Positions 18,901-26,702 of a stretch of DNA of 64,000 nucleotides are shown here, one piece after another; positions within the stretch are counted from its first letter, which is position 1, and every line of letters begins with the position of its first letter. The stretch is from Dokdonella_A sp963758365 (GTDB lineage: Bacteria > Pseudomonadota > Gammaproteobacteria > Xanthomonadales > Rhodanobacteraceae), in assembly GCA_963758365.1 (NCBI GenBank), contig CAVWVB010000001.1:1488001-1552000 (forward strand). Direction: 5' to 3'. The notes under the pieces were generated by a model. The model had not been told where the DNA came from, did not search any database, and was given only the letters and a program-made list of their open reading frames with translations. A program made the position numbers and the translations under genes.

Positions 18901-19053
18901 ACGCGCATCCGGCAGCGAAGTGATGCGATTGTGACACTCGCAGTCGCAGATGCCGAGACACCCGATGCCGGATCCTCATCCGACGGTACTCACAAGCGAA
19001 CCGAGTTCGCGCCTCGCGCGTGGATTCGCGCACACGCCGACGTTGAAGTCCGG

Positions 19054-19392
19054 TCAGGCCTTCTTGGTCCAGCTTGCACACCAGCCCTTGGAGTGCACGG
19101 CCTTGCCCGGGAAAAGCATGCACGGGCCGTACTCGTCGCCGGCCTTGCCCTGGTAGAACTGGCAGTTCGCACAGTCGGAGCCGGCCTTGTACGTGGGGTT
19201 GGTTTTCGCGGTCGCGGCATCCTCGGTGTAGTGCAGCGCCTTCGCGGTCGCATCGCCCGGATCGAGATGCGGCAGGTCGGCGGCAAAGCCGATCCGTGGC
19301 AATACCGCAGCCGCAATCGGCGCCACTGCGGCCCCGGCCGCGGCGAGCTTGAGAAAACGACGTCTGCCCTGGCTTTCGGCTCGGTTGGACAT
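19054..19392 (-). CDS. High-potential iron-sulfur protein (HiPIP)
   Basis: 112 residues. The Tat signal RRRFLKLAAAGAAVAP spans residues 10-25, with cleavage probably after GFAA. The mature domain has the four cluster ligands Cys74, Cys77, Cys91 and Cys105 in the HiPIP pattern CANC...GPCMLFPGKAV...GWCASW. It binds one 4Fe-4S cluster and acts as a periplasmic electron carrier, often to a terminal oxidase or reaction centre. AGGAG lies upstream of the ATG. No partner redox gene adjoins it; it diverges from mtnB. Confidence 0.95.
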   Translation of the reverse strand: MSNRAESQGRRRFLKLAAAGAAVAPIAAAVLPRIGFAADLPHLDPGDATAKALHYTEDAATAKTNPTYKAGSDCANCQFYQGKAGDEYGPCMLFPGKAVHSKGWCASWTKKA

Positions 19393-19576
19393 GCTTGACT
19401 CCTGATTGATCGGAACCACATTGATCGGAACAGCGCGGCGGACACGCGGCCCACCCACAAGACCCAGCGTGTGCGCATGATCGCGCATGCGACGCGCTGC
19501 TGCCACAGCGCAACGACGGCGCAGCCTACGCCGCCACCGATGACTCGATCATGAAAGCCGGCCGGCCGCGCTCGAG

Positions 19577-19582
19577 TATAGT
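19577..19582 (+). promoter_or_regulatory. -10 element overlapping the mtnB start region
   Basis: TATAGT lies only 2 bases before the first in-frame ATG of mtnB. A transcript started from it would begin just inside that ATG, which argues either that translation starts further downstream or that another promoter is used. Confidence 0.35.
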
Positions 19583-19584
19583 AA

Positions 19585-20265
19585 ATGCCGGTCCGGCCAT
19601 CCGTCGCGGAGAGTCCCATCGCCACAGAATCCCGATACCGTGCCCGCCTCGAGACCTGCGCGGGGCAGATCGCCGCCGCCGGCCGGGAACTCGGAGCGCT
19701 CGGCTGGACGCCGGCCACGAGCAGCAATTTCTCGATGCGCCTGGATGCCGACCATGCCGCGGTGACGATTTCCGGGCGCGACAAGGGCAGGCTTGGCGTC
19801 GACGACGTGATCGCGGTCGATCTCGACGGTCGTGCGCTCGACACGACGACGCGTCCGTCCGCAGAAACCGCGTTGCACGTGCAGATCTACCGGCGCTTCG
19901 CCGACGCCGGGGCCGTGCTGCATACGCACTCGCGCGCGCAGTCGGTCGCTTCGCGGTTGTTCGCGGCCCGCGGCAGCGTACGGTTCGAGGGCTGGGAACT
20001 GCAGAAGGCGATCGCCGGTCATGCCTCGCACGAGGACGCGATCGAACTGCCGGTGTTTGCCAATACCCAGGACATGAACCTACTCGTGCGTCGGGTCGAT
20101 GCCTGGCTCGACGCGGGCAGGCCGCTGCACGGCTACTTGATAGACGGCCATGGCATTTATGCATGGGGTCGGGACATGCCGGAAGCGCGCCGCCATCTCG
20201 AGGCGTTCGAGTTCCTGCTCAACTGTGAACTGGATCTGCTGCGCCTGCGAGGAGTCCCCCAATGA
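19585..20265 (+). CDS. mtnB: Methylthioribulose-1-phosphate dehydratase
   Basis: 226 residues as drawn, class II aldolase fold. WTPATSSNFSMRL near the N-terminus, VDLDGRALDTTTRPSAETALHVQIYR, the metal-binding LHTHSRAQSV, and DGHGIYAWG with the third His are all typical of MtnB. It dehydrates methylthioribulose-1-phosphate in the methionine salvage pathway. The start is uncertain. The ATG at 19585 is only 2 bases after a -10-like TATAGT. Family proteins begin close to residue 12, where an in-frame ATC (19618) follows GGAGAG by 4 bases. The stop overlaps mtnD by 4 bases. Confidence 0.9.
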   Translation: MPVRPSVAESPIATESRYRARLETCAGQIAAAGRELGALGWTPATSSNFSMRLDADHAAVTISGRDKGRLGVDDVIAVDLDGRALDTTTRPSAETALHVQIYRRFADAGAVLHTHSRAQSVASRLFAARGSVRFEGWELQKAIAGHASHEDAIELPVFANTQDMNLLVRRVDAWLDAGRPLHGYLIDGHGIYAWGRDMPEARRHLEAFEFLLNCELDLLRLRGVPQ

Positions 20266-20828
20266 GCCGATTGCGCATCTACGACGAAACACGGGCCGAT
20301 ACCCCGCTGGCCACTCACCACGTTCATGCGGACATCACGCGCGAACTCGGCAAGGTCGGCGTGCGCTTCGAGCAATGGGCGGCCGCGCAGCCGCTCGCGC
20401 CGGGCGCAAGTCAGGAGGCCGTGATTGCCGCGTATCGCGACGACATCGACCGCCTGATGCGCTCGGAAGGCTATCGCGCCGTCGACGTGATCAGCCTGCG
20501 GCCCGATCATCCCGAGCGCGCCACATTGCGCCGCAAGTTCCTCGAGGAACATATCCATTCGGAGGACGAGGTCCGTTTCTTCGTCGCCGGCGCCGGCCAG
20601 TTCAGCCTGCACATCGGCGACCGGATCTACGAGGTGCTTTGCGAAAGCGGCGACCTGATCGGCGTACCCGATCGCACCCGGCACTGGTTCGACATGAGCG
20701 AATCACCCTATTTCATCGCGATCCGCCTGTTCACGAACAAGGAAGGATGGATCGCGCAGTTCACCGGCGAGGACATCGCCGAGCGGTTTCCGCGCATGTC
20801 CCCGCACGCATCGGCGCAGTCGGCCTGA
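20262..20828 (+). CDS. mtnD: Acireductone dioxygenase
   Basis: 188 residues, a cupin. Metal ligands are visible as EEHIHSEDEVRFF (His97, His99, Glu103) and His141 in TRHWFD, exactly the ARD arrangement. It oxidises the acireductone intermediate to 4-methylthio-2-oxobutyrate and formate with Fe2+; with Ni2+ the enzyme gives an off-pathway product. Start and stop both overlap neighbours (ATGA with mtnB, TGATG with the next gene), indicating tight co-translation. Confidence 0.96.
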   Translation: MSRLRIYDETRADTPLATHHVHADITRELGKVGVRFEQWAAAQPLAPGASQEAVIAAYRDDIDRLMRSEGYRAVDVISLRPDHPERATLRRKFLEEHIHSEDEVRFFVAGAGQFSLHIGDRIYEVLCESGDLIGVPDRTRHWFDMSESPYFIAIRLFTNKEGWIAQFTGEDIAERFPRMSPHASAQSA

Positions 20829-21268
20829 TGGCCTACCTGGACGATTCGCTGGCGCCCGGCGAGCTCATCGCGGCGCGTTTCGACCTGCATTGGACCGCGC
20901 GCTGGCGGCTCATCGTGTTTCTCCTGCTCGCGATTCCCACGCTCGGAATCGCCCTGCTCGCGGCATTCTACGAATGGCTGCGGCTGCGCTCGATCGAGCA
21001 GGGAGTCACCAACCGCCGCGTCGTGCGCAAGACCGGCATCGTCAGCCGCGAGACCGAGGAATTGCGACTCGCGTCGATCGAGACCATCGATCTGCATCAG
21101 GGCATCTGGGGACGCATGCTCGACTTCGGTGATGTGGTGCTCACCGGCCGTGGCGAGAGCGCGATGGTCTTCAGCCGCCTGGCGAGACCCCTCGAAGCGA
21201 AACGCGCGATCGAAGCGGCCTATGCGGCCAACGTCGAGGCACCGCGATTGCGCGGCGAATCCGCGTGA
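20828..21268 (+). CDS. Bacterial PH-domain membrane protein in the mtn operon
   Basis: 146 residues. Two closely spaced membrane segments (about 28-50) are followed by a bacterial PH-like (YdbS/DUF304) domain: QGVTNRRVVRKTGIVSRETEELRLASIETIDLHQGIWGRMLDFGDVVLTG is the diagnostic core of that family. Its ATG overlaps the mtnD stop (TGATG), and mtnC follows 58 bases later. The family has no enzymatic role in methionine salvage, so its function here is unknown. Coupling to sulfur metabolism or simple operon hitch-hiking are both possible. Confidence 0.85.
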   Translation: MAYLDDSLAPGELIAARFDLHWTARWRLIVFLLLAIPTLGIALLAAFYEWLRLRSIEQGVTNRRVVRKTGIVSRETEELRLASIETIDLHQGIWGRMLDFGDVVLTGRGESAMVFSRLARPLEAKRAIEAAYAANVEAPRLRGESA

Positions 21269-21326
21269 GCAACCCGCCCGAGTTGCGAGATGTCTGCGCA
21301 ACGCAACCATCCGCCCGGCGCCTTCG

Positions 21327-22022
21327 ATGAGTCCGACCCTGATCACGACCATCCTGACCGACATCGAAGGCACGACGAGCTCGATCGGCTTCGTCAAGGA
21401 CGTGCTGTTTCCGTATGCGCGCCGACGCCTTCCGGCGTTCATCGTGACCCACGCCGACGATGCGGACGTCGCGCACTGGCTTCACGAAGCGGCGCGCGAG
21501 GCGGAGCTGGTCTCGGCAACGCAGCAGGAGATCATCGACCTGCTGCTTTCGTGGATCGACGCCGATCGCAAGTCGACCGCGCTCAAGACGCTGCAGGGCA
21601 TGATCTGGGCGGACGGCTATGCAAGTCGCGAGTATCGTGCGCACGTCTATCCAGAGGTCGCACGCTGTCTGCGCGCCTGGCGCGCGCAGGGTAAGCGCCT
21701 GTATGTCTATTCGTCCGGATCGGTGCAGGCGCAGAAGCTGTTTTTCGCAAATTCCGAGGCGGGCGACCTGACTCCGCTGTTCTCCGGCTATTTCGACACC
21801 ACGAGCGGTCCCAAGCGCAGCGCTGAGTCGTACCGGCGCATTGCCGCCGCGATCGGGGTCGCTGCGGACGGAATCCTGTTCCTCTCCGATGTGGTCGCGG
21901 AACTCGATGCGGCACGCGTCGCTGGCCTGCACACCACGCTGGTTGCGCGTGCACCTGCAATCTGCCCTGCCGCGTCGGTGCATCCGTGCGTGACCGGTTT
22001 CGACGCGATCGAAGCCTGTTGA
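21327..22022 (+). CDS. mtnC: Enolase-phosphatase E1
   Basis: 231 residues, HAD superfamily. Motif I is TDIEGTTSS with Asp12 and Glu14, the MtnC-specific variant DxEGT. Motif II is VYSSGSVQAQKLFF, and motif III/IV spans TTSGPKRSAESYRRI and LFLSDVVAELDAA. It enolises and dephosphorylates 2,3-diketo-5-methylthiopentyl-1-phosphate to the acireductone used by MtnD. mtnA and mtnP are not in this window. Confidence 0.96.
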   Translation: MSPTLITTILTDIEGTTSSIGFVKDVLFPYARRRLPAFIVTHADDADVAHWLHEAAREAELVSATQQEIIDLLLSWIDADRKSTALKTLQGMIWADGYASREYRAHVYPEVARCLRAWRAQGKRLYVYSSGSVQAQKLFFANSEAGDLTPLFSGYFDTTSGPKRSAESYRRIAAAIGVAADGILFLSDVVAELDAARVAGLHTTLVARAPAICPAASVHPCVTGFDAIEAC

Positions 22023-22119
22023 GTTCACGCGCCGCTGAGGCCGCCGAGCCGCGAAGCGCCATTCGCCTGTTCGCATGCGCATCATGGTCCACGGTTTCTG
22101 ATCTAATCGTGCCCCTGCG

Positions 22120-23628
22120 ATGCCATCCAGGCGACGCAATTGCTTGCAGCCGGTTTCCGTGCCGTCATTTCTGACCATCCTTTCGTCGGGCCTGCGCCTG
22201 GCCCTGTTGCGCCAACCGCGCCGGTCCGCGACCACCGCGGGCGCCGGCGTGTTCATCGCGCTGATCGCGATCTATGTCGCGGTGTCCCTGGGCCTCGACC
22301 TGGTCCAGATCCGCCCGCCCTGGCGCTTCACGCCGGCAGGTTTGCTGACCGTACTGTGCGACTCCGTACTGACCCTGATCGCAGCCTGGATACTCGTTGT
22401 TCTGTCGGGGCGTGCCGCAGTTCTGTGGGGTGCCGCATCGATCCTGCTGTCGGCAACGATCGCGACGGCGCTGGTCGTCCATTGGCCACTCGCGACGCTG
22501 GCGTCCGCATTGGCGCGCGCCGATCATGCGCTGCTTGCCGATACCGTGGACTTCATTTCACGCGCTTGGTGGTTCCTGATTCTGCTCGTGTTCGCGCACT
22601 GGCTCGCACCACGCGCGATGGGCCGCACGACCGCGGCCGCAGTGCTCGCGTATGCCGTTTCGGCAGCGCCCTGGTGGTTCTTGCCCACTCCGACGTTCTT
22701 CTGGCCCGTGCACGACGCTGTTCCTGCAGCACCGGCCACGCCTGCGCCATTGGTGCCCGCAAACCCGCTGATTCCGGAGCCGGCTCCCGACGTCACCCCG
22801 GCCGCGCCCGACTTCGACGCAGAGGAACTGATGTACCGGCAACCCGCTCTTGTCGATCAGGCGCTGGCGCGACTCAAGGCGCAGCGTCCCGGCCGGATCG
22901 ATCTCTACGCGATCGCATTCGCGGGCGACGCCGAGGAAAACGTATTCCGCAACGAAGCGGAGTATCTCGAGCAACTGCTCGCGAGACGCTTCGATGCGCA
23001 GGGCCGCATCGTCGTGCTCGAGAACAACAGCGCGACGATCACGAGCCGTCCTCTGGCCACGTGGACCAACCTGCACCGCGTACTCGAAGCGGTTGCCAGG
23101 AAGATGGACCCGGAACAGGACATTCTGCTGCTGTACCTGACGACCCACGGCTCCGCGGATCACGAACTGCTGGTCGACCTCGATCCGCTGCCGCTCAACC
23201 AGATCGCTCCGCGGGATCTGGCCGACGCATTGAAAACCACGCCCGCGGTACGCTGGAAGGTAATCATCGTCAACGCATGCTATTCGGGTGGATTCATCGG
23301 TACGTTGCGCGATGACTCGACGATGGTGATTACTTCGGCACGCGCCGACCGCACATCATTCGGCTGTGGCGCGAAATCGGACATCACCTACTTCGGCAAG
23401 GCGTTTCTGGTCGAAGCGCTGAATCGGACCACGTCGCTGCGCGAAGCGTTCGACATCGCCGCGCACACGGTCACGAAGTGGGAGAACGTCGACAAGGAGG
23501 AACACTCCGAACCGCAGATCGCGACCACGCCGAGCATCGAGGCCAAGCTGGCCGCATGGCGCCGCGAGCTGCCGGCCGCGGACGAAGTCGGCTTCCGCCC
23601 CGCCGGCTCCGCAACGCGCCGCCGCTGA
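22120..23628 (+). CDS. Membrane-anchored C13 (legumain-like) peptidase
   Basis: 502 residues. The N-terminal half (about 40-190) has four to five membrane helices. A Pro/Ala-rich linker (200-232) follows, then a caspase-fold domain with the Peptidase_C13 signatures: LLLYLTTHGSADHEL with catalytic His343 and VIIVNACYSGGF with Cys387. C13 enzymes cleave after Asn or Asp; legumain and the GPI transamidase subunit belong here. The bacterial versions are poorly characterised. The catalytic domain is probably periplasmic if the helix count is even, which is uncertain. A GTG at 22159 is an alternative start. Monocistronic by appearance. Confidence 0.82.
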   Translation: MPSRRRNCLQPVSVPSFLTILSSGLRLALLRQPRRSATTAGAGVFIALIAIYVAVSLGLDLVQIRPPWRFTPAGLLTVLCDSVLTLIAAWILVVLSGRAAVLWGAASILLSATIATALVVHWPLATLASALARADHALLADTVDFISRAWWFLILLVFAHWLAPRAMGRTTAAAVLAYAVSAAPWWFLPTPTFFWPVHDAVPAAPATPAPLVPANPLIPEPAPDVTPAAPDFDAEELMYRQPALVDQALARLKAQRPGRIDLYAIAFAGDAEENVFRNEAEYLEQLLARRFDAQGRIVVLENNSATITSRPLATWTNLHRVLEAVARKMDPEQDILLLYLTTHGSADHELLVDLDPLPLNQIAPRDLADALKTTPAVRWKVIIVNACYSGGFIGTLRDDSTMVITSARADRTSFGCGAKSDITYFGKAFLVEALNRTTSLREAFDIAAHTVTKWENVDKEEHSEPQIATTPSIEAKLAAWRRELPAADEVGFRPAGSATRRR

Positions 23629-23716
23629 ACGCGCCCCGATCCGGATGCAGGCTGCACGCCGAATGTCTTCCAGGCATCGGCATCGACCGTGCGCATTGCG
23701 GGTGGCAATGCATCGC

Positions 23717-25417
23717 TCAATGGATGCTGGCTGCGGGCAGCGCGAACACCACGATCTGGTCGTCGCGGAACAGCGGCGCCCCGAGACGCGCCGCCACACG
23801 CGCGACACAGGCCCGCATGTCCGGCCACGCGACCGGCCATGGAAATGCCTTGCCCTGGGGAATCGTCCAGGGATGCAGACGCATGACCAGATAATCGGCA
23901 CCCCAGGTTGCGCCCTCGAGGATATCCCCGAGTTTTCCGAAACGGCGAAACCGCGTGCCGGTCGCGGTGTATGGATATTCGTCGAAGTCGCCGACCCCGC
24001 AGACCGGCGCCGCGAGCGCGTATTTCACGTTCTGCCGGTGGATTTTCTGCAGCCATGGATCGGGCATGTAGTTCGAGTGCGCGCGCGCCGGCGTCTCGAT
24101 CAGGGTCACGCTGCGCGGTGGCCGCCGCGCGAGATCAAGGTAGAACCTCGATACGGGGCCCAGTTCAAGTTCGGTCGCATACGGATTCTCGCGGCGGTCG
24201 TAGTCGAACTGGAAGATCTCGTGACCCATGAACTGGTTCGGGTCGTAAAACCAGTCCGGCAGCGGACCGAGCAGGAACAGCCCGCCAAGACCGAGCGCGA
24301 TCAGTGGTGCGGCGACCGCCGCCCGTGCCCTGACGTACTCCGCGACCCCGACCACACCCTCCGCGACGAATAGCAGCACGAACGGCAGGACCGGCGCCGC
24401 GTAACGAACCAGCACGGGTGCATGCTGGATCCAGGCCGGTCGCGCAGCGCAGATGACCGCGACCCCGAAGATGCCCGCGCCGAGCACGAGCGCAACCAGG
24501 TCACGGTCGCGCCGCCACCCCCTGCGCACGCCAAATGCGAGCAGTGCGAGCAACAGCGCGCACAGCCACGCGGCGGAGATGCCAAGCTGCATCAGCAGCG
24601 TGCGATAGAGGCTCCACAGCGAAGCACTGCCGGCGCCGGCCTTGTCCGCCATCGCGGCCCAGTCGTTGCGCAGGGGCGGTACCAGTGCGAGCGAAAGCAG
24701 CAGCACGGTCGACGCCGCGAGCACGAGCATTGCACGCATCGAGCGTGCCGCGGTCACGCGGCGCGCGGGGTCCCTCAGCCCGGCGAGAGCCCGCACGCCG
24801 TAATGAACGAACGGCCACAGCGTGAACACGAGCGACAACAGGTGCGCCCAGCCGGCCACGACGGTTGCGGCCACGTAGATCGCCGCCCACTGGCGCCGGT
24901 CACTGCGTGCGCATCGCCAGTTCCGAAACGCCACGATCGCGATGAATCCAAGCAGCGCGACCAGCGCATAGGGACGCGCTGTGCGGCTGAAGTAGATCAG
25001 ACTCGGCGAGATCGCGAGCAGAGCGCACCAGACCGTACGCGTGGGCAGCGGTACGCTGGTGCGCAGCAGTCGCGGTGCGAGCAGCAGCAGAGCGATGCCT
25101 GCCAGCAGCAACGGCAGATGCATCGACCATTCGCTGAGTGCGCCGTGATCGTACAGCCAGCGGTAATAGAGGGTCAGCGGTATCGAATAATCGGCGAGGC
25201 CGAAATGGCTCGCGATGCCGGCGGCATCGGCGCGAATCAGCATGCGCACGGCATGCCATTCGTCGTCGACCAGCATCTGGGTCCGCAACTGGTACCAGCG
25301 CAGGAAGATTCCGCTGCCGATCGCCGCGGCCATGAGCGCCCACCACGGCCATGCGCAAGCGCGCGCCGCCGGTCCACGCGGTTCGCTGCGCGACGAATCC
25401 CGTGCGCTGTCGATCAC
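23717..25417 (-). CDS. GT-C fold membrane glycosyltransferase (GT39/ArnT-like)
   Basis: 566 residues from a GTG that overlaps the upstream GT2 stop (GTGA); the longer open frame would run deep into the GT2 gene. About 11-12 membrane helices are visible. The first large periplasmic loop begins with LVDDEWHAVRML, carrying the acidic pair Asp51-Asp52 and Glu53 expected of GT-C enzymes that use polyprenyl-phosphate sugars. The C-terminal third is a soluble domain with a DFDEYPYTATG segment. With the adjacent GT2 it forms a two-gene sugar-transfer module. Donor and acceptor are unknown. Confidence 0.75.
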   Translation of the reverse strand: MIDSARDSSRSEPRGPAARACAWPWWALMAAAIGSGIFLRWYQLRTQMLVDDEWHAVRMLIRADAAGIASHFGLADYSIPLTLYYRWLYDHGALSEWSMHLPLLLAGIALLLLAPRLLRTSVPLPTRTVWCALLAISPSLIYFSRTARPYALVALLGFIAIVAFRNWRCARSDRRQWAAIYVAATVVAGWAHLLSLVFTLWPFVHYGVRALAGLRDPARRVTAARSMRAMLVLAASTVLLLSLALVPPLRNDWAAMADKAGAGSASLWSLYRTLLMQLGISAAWLCALLLALLAFGVRRGWRRDRDLVALVLGAGIFGVAVICAARPAWIQHAPVLVRYAAPVLPFVLLFVAEGVVGVAEYVRARAAVAAPLIALGLGGLFLLGPLPDWFYDPNQFMGHEIFQFDYDRRENPYATELELGPVSRFYLDLARRPPRSVTLIETPARAHSNYMPDPWLQKIHRQNVKYALAAPVCGVGDFDEYPYTATGTRFRRFGKLGDILEGATWGADYLVMRLHPWTIPQGKAFPWPVAWPDMRACVARVAARLGAPLFRDDQIVVFALPAASIH

Positions 25418-26205
25418 GCGTCGACCCGCAGCGCCGATCCTGCCTGCTGCAGGCGCAATGCGGGATCGCGCGAGAACAGCGCGGAGTTCAGCAGTCTCCA
25501 ACTCCACAGGCGATAGACCAGCGCGGTGCGCAGCACGCCGAGGCCATAAACAACCGAGCGCCGGAATCCGATTTCGCTCGCTTCCGGGAAGTAGCGCGTC
25601 GGACACGAGATCTCTCCGATCCGCTGGCCGAACGCAAGCGCCTGCACGAGCATCTGGTTGTCGAACACGAAATCATCGGAGTTCGCAGCCAGCGGCAGGG
25701 TTTCCAGTACGCTTCGCGAAAACGCACGATAGCCGCTGTGGAACTCGGACAGCTTGGAACCTGCGAGCAGATTCTCCAGCGCGGTGAGCACGCGATTGAA
25801 GAAGTACTTGTAACGCGGCATGCCGCCCGCGATCGCGGTGTTGCCGAGGATACGCGAGCCGATCACCACGTCGTAGACATCGGATGCGACCATCGCGGCC
25901 ATCGCGGTAATGAGTCGCGGCTCGTACTGGTAGTCGGGATGCAGCATCACGACGATATCGGCACCCTCGGCAAGCGCCAGCGTGTAGCAGGTCTTCTGGT
26001 TGCCTCCGTAGCCCCGATTGGCCGGATGTCGGTGCGTCCTGATGCCCAGGCGCTCGGCGACCGCAACTGTCGCATCATCGCTCGCGTCGTCGACCAGCAA
26101 CACGGTATCGACGATATCGTGCGGGATGCCGGCATAGCACGATTGCAGGGTCTTTTCCGCATGATACGCAGGCATCACCACGACGATTTTCCTACCGTGC
26201 AGCAT
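25414..26205 (-). CDS. Family 2 glycosyltransferase (polyprenyl-phosphate sugar synthase-like)
   Basis: 263 residues. It has the GT-A fold with VVVMPAYHAEKTL at the N-terminus, the nucleotide-binding VLLVDDASDDATVAVA, NRGYGGNQKTCYTLAL and the DxD-like position in VVMLHPDYQYEP. GSRILG and the basic tail are as in dolichyl- or undecaprenyl-phosphate glycosyltransferases. GGAG precedes the ATG. It is translationally coupled to the downstream GT-C enzyme, for which it could make the lipid-linked donor; this is an inference from family roles. Confidence 0.88.
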   Translation of the reverse strand: MLHGRKIVVVMPAYHAEKTLQSCYAGIPHDIVDTVLLVDDASDDATVAVAERLGIRTHRHPANRGYGGNQKTCYTLALAEGADIVVMLHPDYQYEPRLITAMAAMVASDVYDVVIGSRILGNTAIAGGMPRYKYFFNRVLTALENLLAGSKLSEFHSGYRAFSRSVLETLPLAANSDDFVFDNQMLVQALAFGQRIGEISCPTRYFPEASEIGFRRSVVYGLGVLRTALVYRLWSWRLLNSALFSRDPALRLQQAGSALRVDA

Positions 26206-26366
26206 CGATACTCCGTGGACGGACTCCGAACGGGCCCGAAGACAGCGAATAGCGCGGACGCAGGGTCCACTGCGGCGCGCGATAGTAGCATCCGCACGCG
26301 GATTTCAAGGTGTCGTCGCATGATGCCGCGGCCACATGTGCGATGGGATGCAGCGATGCAAGCCGC

Positions 26367-26372
26367 TACAAT
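26367..26372 (+). promoter_or_regulatory. -10 element of the tRNA gene
   Basis: TACAAT followed by CGCG, 11 bases upstream of the first base of the mature tRNA. No recognisable -35. Confidence 0.4.
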
Positions 26373-26383
26373 CGCGACCCGTC

Positions 26384-26460
26384 GGCCCCGTAGCTCAGCT
26401 GGATAGAGCGCGCCCCTCCTAAGGGCGAGGTCACAGGTTCGAATCCTGTCGGGGTCGCCA
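26384..26460 (+). tRNA. tRNA-Arg (anticodon CCU)
   Basis: A 77-base cloverleaf. The acceptor stem GGCCCCG pairs with CGGGGUC, including one G-U. The D arm is AGCTCAGCTGGATAGAGC. The anticodon stem CGCCC/GGGCG encloses the loop CTCCTAA, giving anticodon CCU, which reads AGG. The T arm is CAGG-TTCGAAT-CCTG, and the gene encodes the 3' CCA. It reads a rare arginine codon in a GC-rich genome. It stands alone between the glycosyltransferase pair and the ALDH gene. Confidence 0.97.
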
Positions 26461-26702
26461 ATCGCCGCATGGCCATCGCCCGCTGCCGTTCGCGTACCGT
26501 CGCGTCGCCGGCAGCAGCGCCTGCGCCGCGGTCGAGCGGGTCGCTCGTGGCTCCGTCGCATGCGGGTCGATGCCGTCCCGCGGCACGCTGCGGCGCCATG
26601 AGCCGCGTCGATTGCGCCGCCGCGATCGTATCGGCGCTACCCTGTTACAATTGCCGGTTCGGCGCCGCGGCTGCGGCTCAACCTTACAAGTCTGGAGTAC
26701 AC

